Assembly (NCBI GenBank): GCA_944372715.1
Contig: CALVZZ010000031.1
Coordinates: 1 to 6,573, forward strand
Direction of reading: 5' to 3'
Origin: an uncultured Clostridia bacterium
GTDB taxonomy: Bacteria; Bacillota; Clostridia; Christensenellales; UBA1242
Length of the DNA: 6,573 nucleotides
Translations under genes and position numbers: made by a program
In this document: positions 5,483 through 6,573 of the stretch, piece after piece
Layout of the letters: each line of letters opens with the position of its first letter
How positions within the stretch are numbered: position 1 is the first letter of the stretch
Notes under the pieces: model-generated
Databases searched by the model: none
What the model was told of the DNA's origin: nothing
Seen by the model: only the letters and a program-made list of their open reading frames with translations

Positions 5483-5791
5483 TTATTTTGATAATTGACG
5501 ACCATAATAAGCATTTATAATTTCTGAGCGTCCATTATTTATAACTTTTACAAAAGGATATTGCTTTTCAGGGATAAATTCATAAGTGTTTTGAGTTTTA
5601 GAAACAAAAAGTTTTATTCTGACATTCTTGTAAAGACAAAGGTTTGCAACAGCTTCTTTGAAATAGTTTGGGGTTTCATAAATGGCCATCAAGTAAAATT
5701 TTCCTTTGTCGTCAGCAATTTTTGTCAGTGTGCTATTTTTAACAATTTCACGCCTTGCTTCTTTTACTGCTTTAATAATTTTTTCGTCCAT
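5483..5791 (-). CDS. Conserved-looking hypothetical protein, 102 residues
   Basis: The family is not recognised. The start chosen is the ATG at 5791, because AAAGAGG lies 6 bases upstream; a TTG two codons earlier abuts that site and is less likely. The protein is basic, soluble and without signal peptide or membrane segment. It begins with a Lys/Arg/Glu helix (residues about 1-19, D-E-K-I-I-K-A-V-K-E-A-R-R-E), followed by an alternating pattern suggesting a mixed alpha/beta fold: KFYLMAIYE, a helix with YFKEAVANLCLY, VRIKLFVS, and a C-terminal NGRSEIINAYYGRQL. It has one cysteine and no metal or nucleotide motif. A perfect consensus promoter and a strong terminator make it a well-expressed single-gene unit, divergent from the ferritin-like gene. 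Coding status is supported by these signals and by amino-acid composition. Confidence 0.75.
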   Translation of the reverse strand: MDEKIIKAVKEARREIVKNSTLTKIADDKGKFYLMAIYETPNYFKEAVANLCLYKNVRIKLFVSKTQNTYEFIPEKQYPFVKVINNGRSEIINAYYGRQLSK

Positions 5792-5817
5792 ACACAACCT
5801 CTTTAACTTTCTAAAAA

Positions 5818-5846
5818 ATTATAATTCAAAACACAACCCGTGTCAA
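5818..5846 (-). promoter_or_regulatory. Perfect sigma-A-type promoter of the unknown gene
   Basis: On the minus strand TTGACA (5841-5846), exactly 17 bp, and TATAAT (5818-5823) form a full consensus promoter. The predicted start near 5811 leaves a leader of about 20 nt that contains the AGAGG ribosome binding site of the gene starting at 5791. Confidence 0.85.
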
Positions 5847-5863
5847 TACCAATTTTAAAAAAA

Positions 5864-5893
5864 TTAACATCTTTATAAGTCTTTACATATATA
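5864..5893 (+). promoter_or_regulatory. Possible promoter of the ferritin-like gene
   Basis: TTAACA (5864-5869), an 18-bp spacer and TATATA (5888-5893) lie 5 bases before the GTG start at 5899. The fit is moderate and the region is AT-rich. If used, the mRNA would be leaderless or nearly so, agreeing with the lack of a Shine-Dalgarno sequence. It is back to back with the promoter at 5818-5846. Confidence 0.35.
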
Positions 5894-5898
5894 TTTTT

Positions 5899-6396
5899 GT
5901 GAAAGAATTTGTTGTGGGAGAAAATAATACATATTCCAAAATAAATGGTATAAAGCATAATTCATATTATCAAGGGTTGCTTCAAAATCTGTATGCTGGT
6001 AATGATGGAGAAATGGCGAATTTTCTTCAATTAAGTTATCAAAGTTTTATACTGTCTCCTTTTGGAAGTGCGCATTCAAAAATATTTACTGAGCTTGCAG
6101 AAGAAGATTTACTTCACGCAAAACATTTGGCACAAGCAATAATAATGTTGGGTGGAGATCCTGTTTTTTGTAACACACAAGGCAAGTGGCTTGGTGGGAG
6201 AGTTGTTGATTATGTTAAAGGAATAAAACAGATGCTTGGAATTAACATAGAAGCAAAGGAAAAGCTAATTATAGACTACAAGACAACTTTAACTAAAATT
6301 GAAGAAATGGAAATAAGAAGAATGCTTGAAGGCATATTAAATGAGGAAGAAAATCATTTAATAAAATTAAAATCAGCATTTCGAGCATTACAATAA
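5899..6396 (+). CDS. Ferritin-like di-iron four-helix-bundle protein
   Basis: A 165-residue cytoplasmic protein with the four-helix ferritin-like pattern. Helix 1 spans about 24-50 with E38. Helix 2 spans about 58-84 with L-A-E-E-D-L-L-H-A-K-H (D70, H73). Helix 3 spans about 115-133 with E121 and D126 near Y127. Helix 4 spans about 134-163 with the E-x-x-H metal motif E150/H153 in NEEENHL. A linker with GGDPVFCNTQGKWLGG joins helices 2 and 3. Such proteins bind a carboxylate-bridged di-iron centre and act in iron or oxidant handling (rubrerythrin, bacterioferritin and CotJC-like relatives); there is no rubredoxin domain, so it is not a classical rubrerythrin. The helix 2 E-x-x-H is D-x-x-H here. 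The start is a GTG with no Shine-Dalgarno sequence; the next in-frame Met (residue 39) lies within helix 1 and is too late. Its exact function is not predictable. Confidence 0.8.
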   Translation: MKEFVVGENNTYSKINGIKHNSYYQGLLQNLYAGNDGEMANFLQLSYQSFILSPFGSAHSKIFTELAEEDLLHAKHLAQAIIMLGGDPVFCNTQGKWLGGRVVDYVKGIKQMLGINIEAKEKLIIDYKTTLTKIEEMEIRRMLEGILNEEENHLIKLKSAFRALQ

Positions 6397-6494
6397 AAAA
6401 TATTATTTAATTAAGAAAAAAATAGGCAATATTTTAACATAAAAAAAATATATTAATAATTTGTAATTTTTTGGCAAAAAAATACTAATTTTGT

Positions 6495-6524
6495 TTGATA
6501 AAAAAACCTTAAATAGTGTACAAT
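6495..6524 (+). promoter_or_regulatory. Probable promoter for a gene beyond the window
   Basis: TTGATA (6495-6500), an 18-bp spacer and TACAAT (6519-6524) resemble a vegetative promoter reading off the right edge. The 6397-6573 gap otherwise holds only very AT-rich sequence with no clear terminator after the ferritin-like gene. A 6-bp AT-only stem (ACAATA/TATTGT, 6520-6540) followed by T-rich DNA overlaps the -10, and its role is unclear. Confidence 0.4.
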
Positions 6525-6573
6525 AATTATAAAATATTGTGCTTTTTTATTTTTACTAAAATACAAAAGAGCT

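Noticed and set aside
5792..5797. TTG start two codons before the ATG of the unknown 102-residue protein
   Set aside because: The GAGG ribosome binding site would directly abut the TTG, whereas it is 6 bases from the ATG at 5791.
5561..5806. 81-codon plus-strand frame opposite the unknown gene
   Set aside because: It is Phe/Cys/Asn-rich, the typical reverse-strand shadow of a Lys/Glu-rich gene. The opposite strand has a consensus promoter, ribosome binding site and terminator.
6520..6550. Terminator at the right edge
   Set aside because: The 6-bp stem is A/T-rich with a 9-nt loop and overlaps a better promoter match. The T-rich DNA that follows is ordinary for this genome.

Overview
The window comes from a very AT-rich, low-GC Gram-positive-type bacterium, most likely an uncultured Clostridia-like member of the Bacillota. 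The evidence is the base composition, AGGAG-type ribosome binding sites, TTGACA/TATAAT promoters, a murD-ftsW pair from the division/cell-wall cluster, and ordinary use of TGA as stop. No rRNA, tRNA, CRISPR array or transposase/integrase gene was seen.

Layout. Positions 1-1652 hold the 3' end of murD and, overlapping it by 4 bp, ftsW: cytoplasmic peptidoglycan precursor synthesis followed by the septal glycan polymerase. Positions 1593-1818 form a GC-rich tract full of stem-loops that begins inside the last codons of ftsW and looks like a structured RNA. Positions 1920-2771 hold a RimJ/RimL-type GNAT acetyltransferase with its own promoter. Positions 2838-2978 hold a second, displaced ftsW 3' end. 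A perfect 20-bp repeat is present in both ftsW ends (1506-1525 and 2847-2866). The simplest reading is that a roughly 1.34-kb segment (replacement ftsW end + structured RNA + GNAT gene) integrated into the ftsW 3' end, restored the reading frame with its own ftsW tail, and pushed the native tail downstream. The segment encodes no recombinase.

Positions 3081-3530 hold a second, unrelated small GNAT gene, convergent with uvrC (3581-5401, minus strand) across a shared bidirectional terminator. uvrC, the nucleotide-excision-repair nuclease, appears to be read from a promoter so close to its ATG that the mRNA should be leaderless. A short unknown gene (5483-5791, minus strand) has a perfect consensus promoter and a strong terminator. 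Divergent from it is a ferritin-like di-iron protein gene (5899-6396). The last 177 bases are AT-rich non-coding DNA with a plausible promoter for a gene beyond the window.

The main point of interest is the ftsW locus: a split/duplicated essential-gene 3' end bracketing a small RNA-plus-acetyltransferase cassette.
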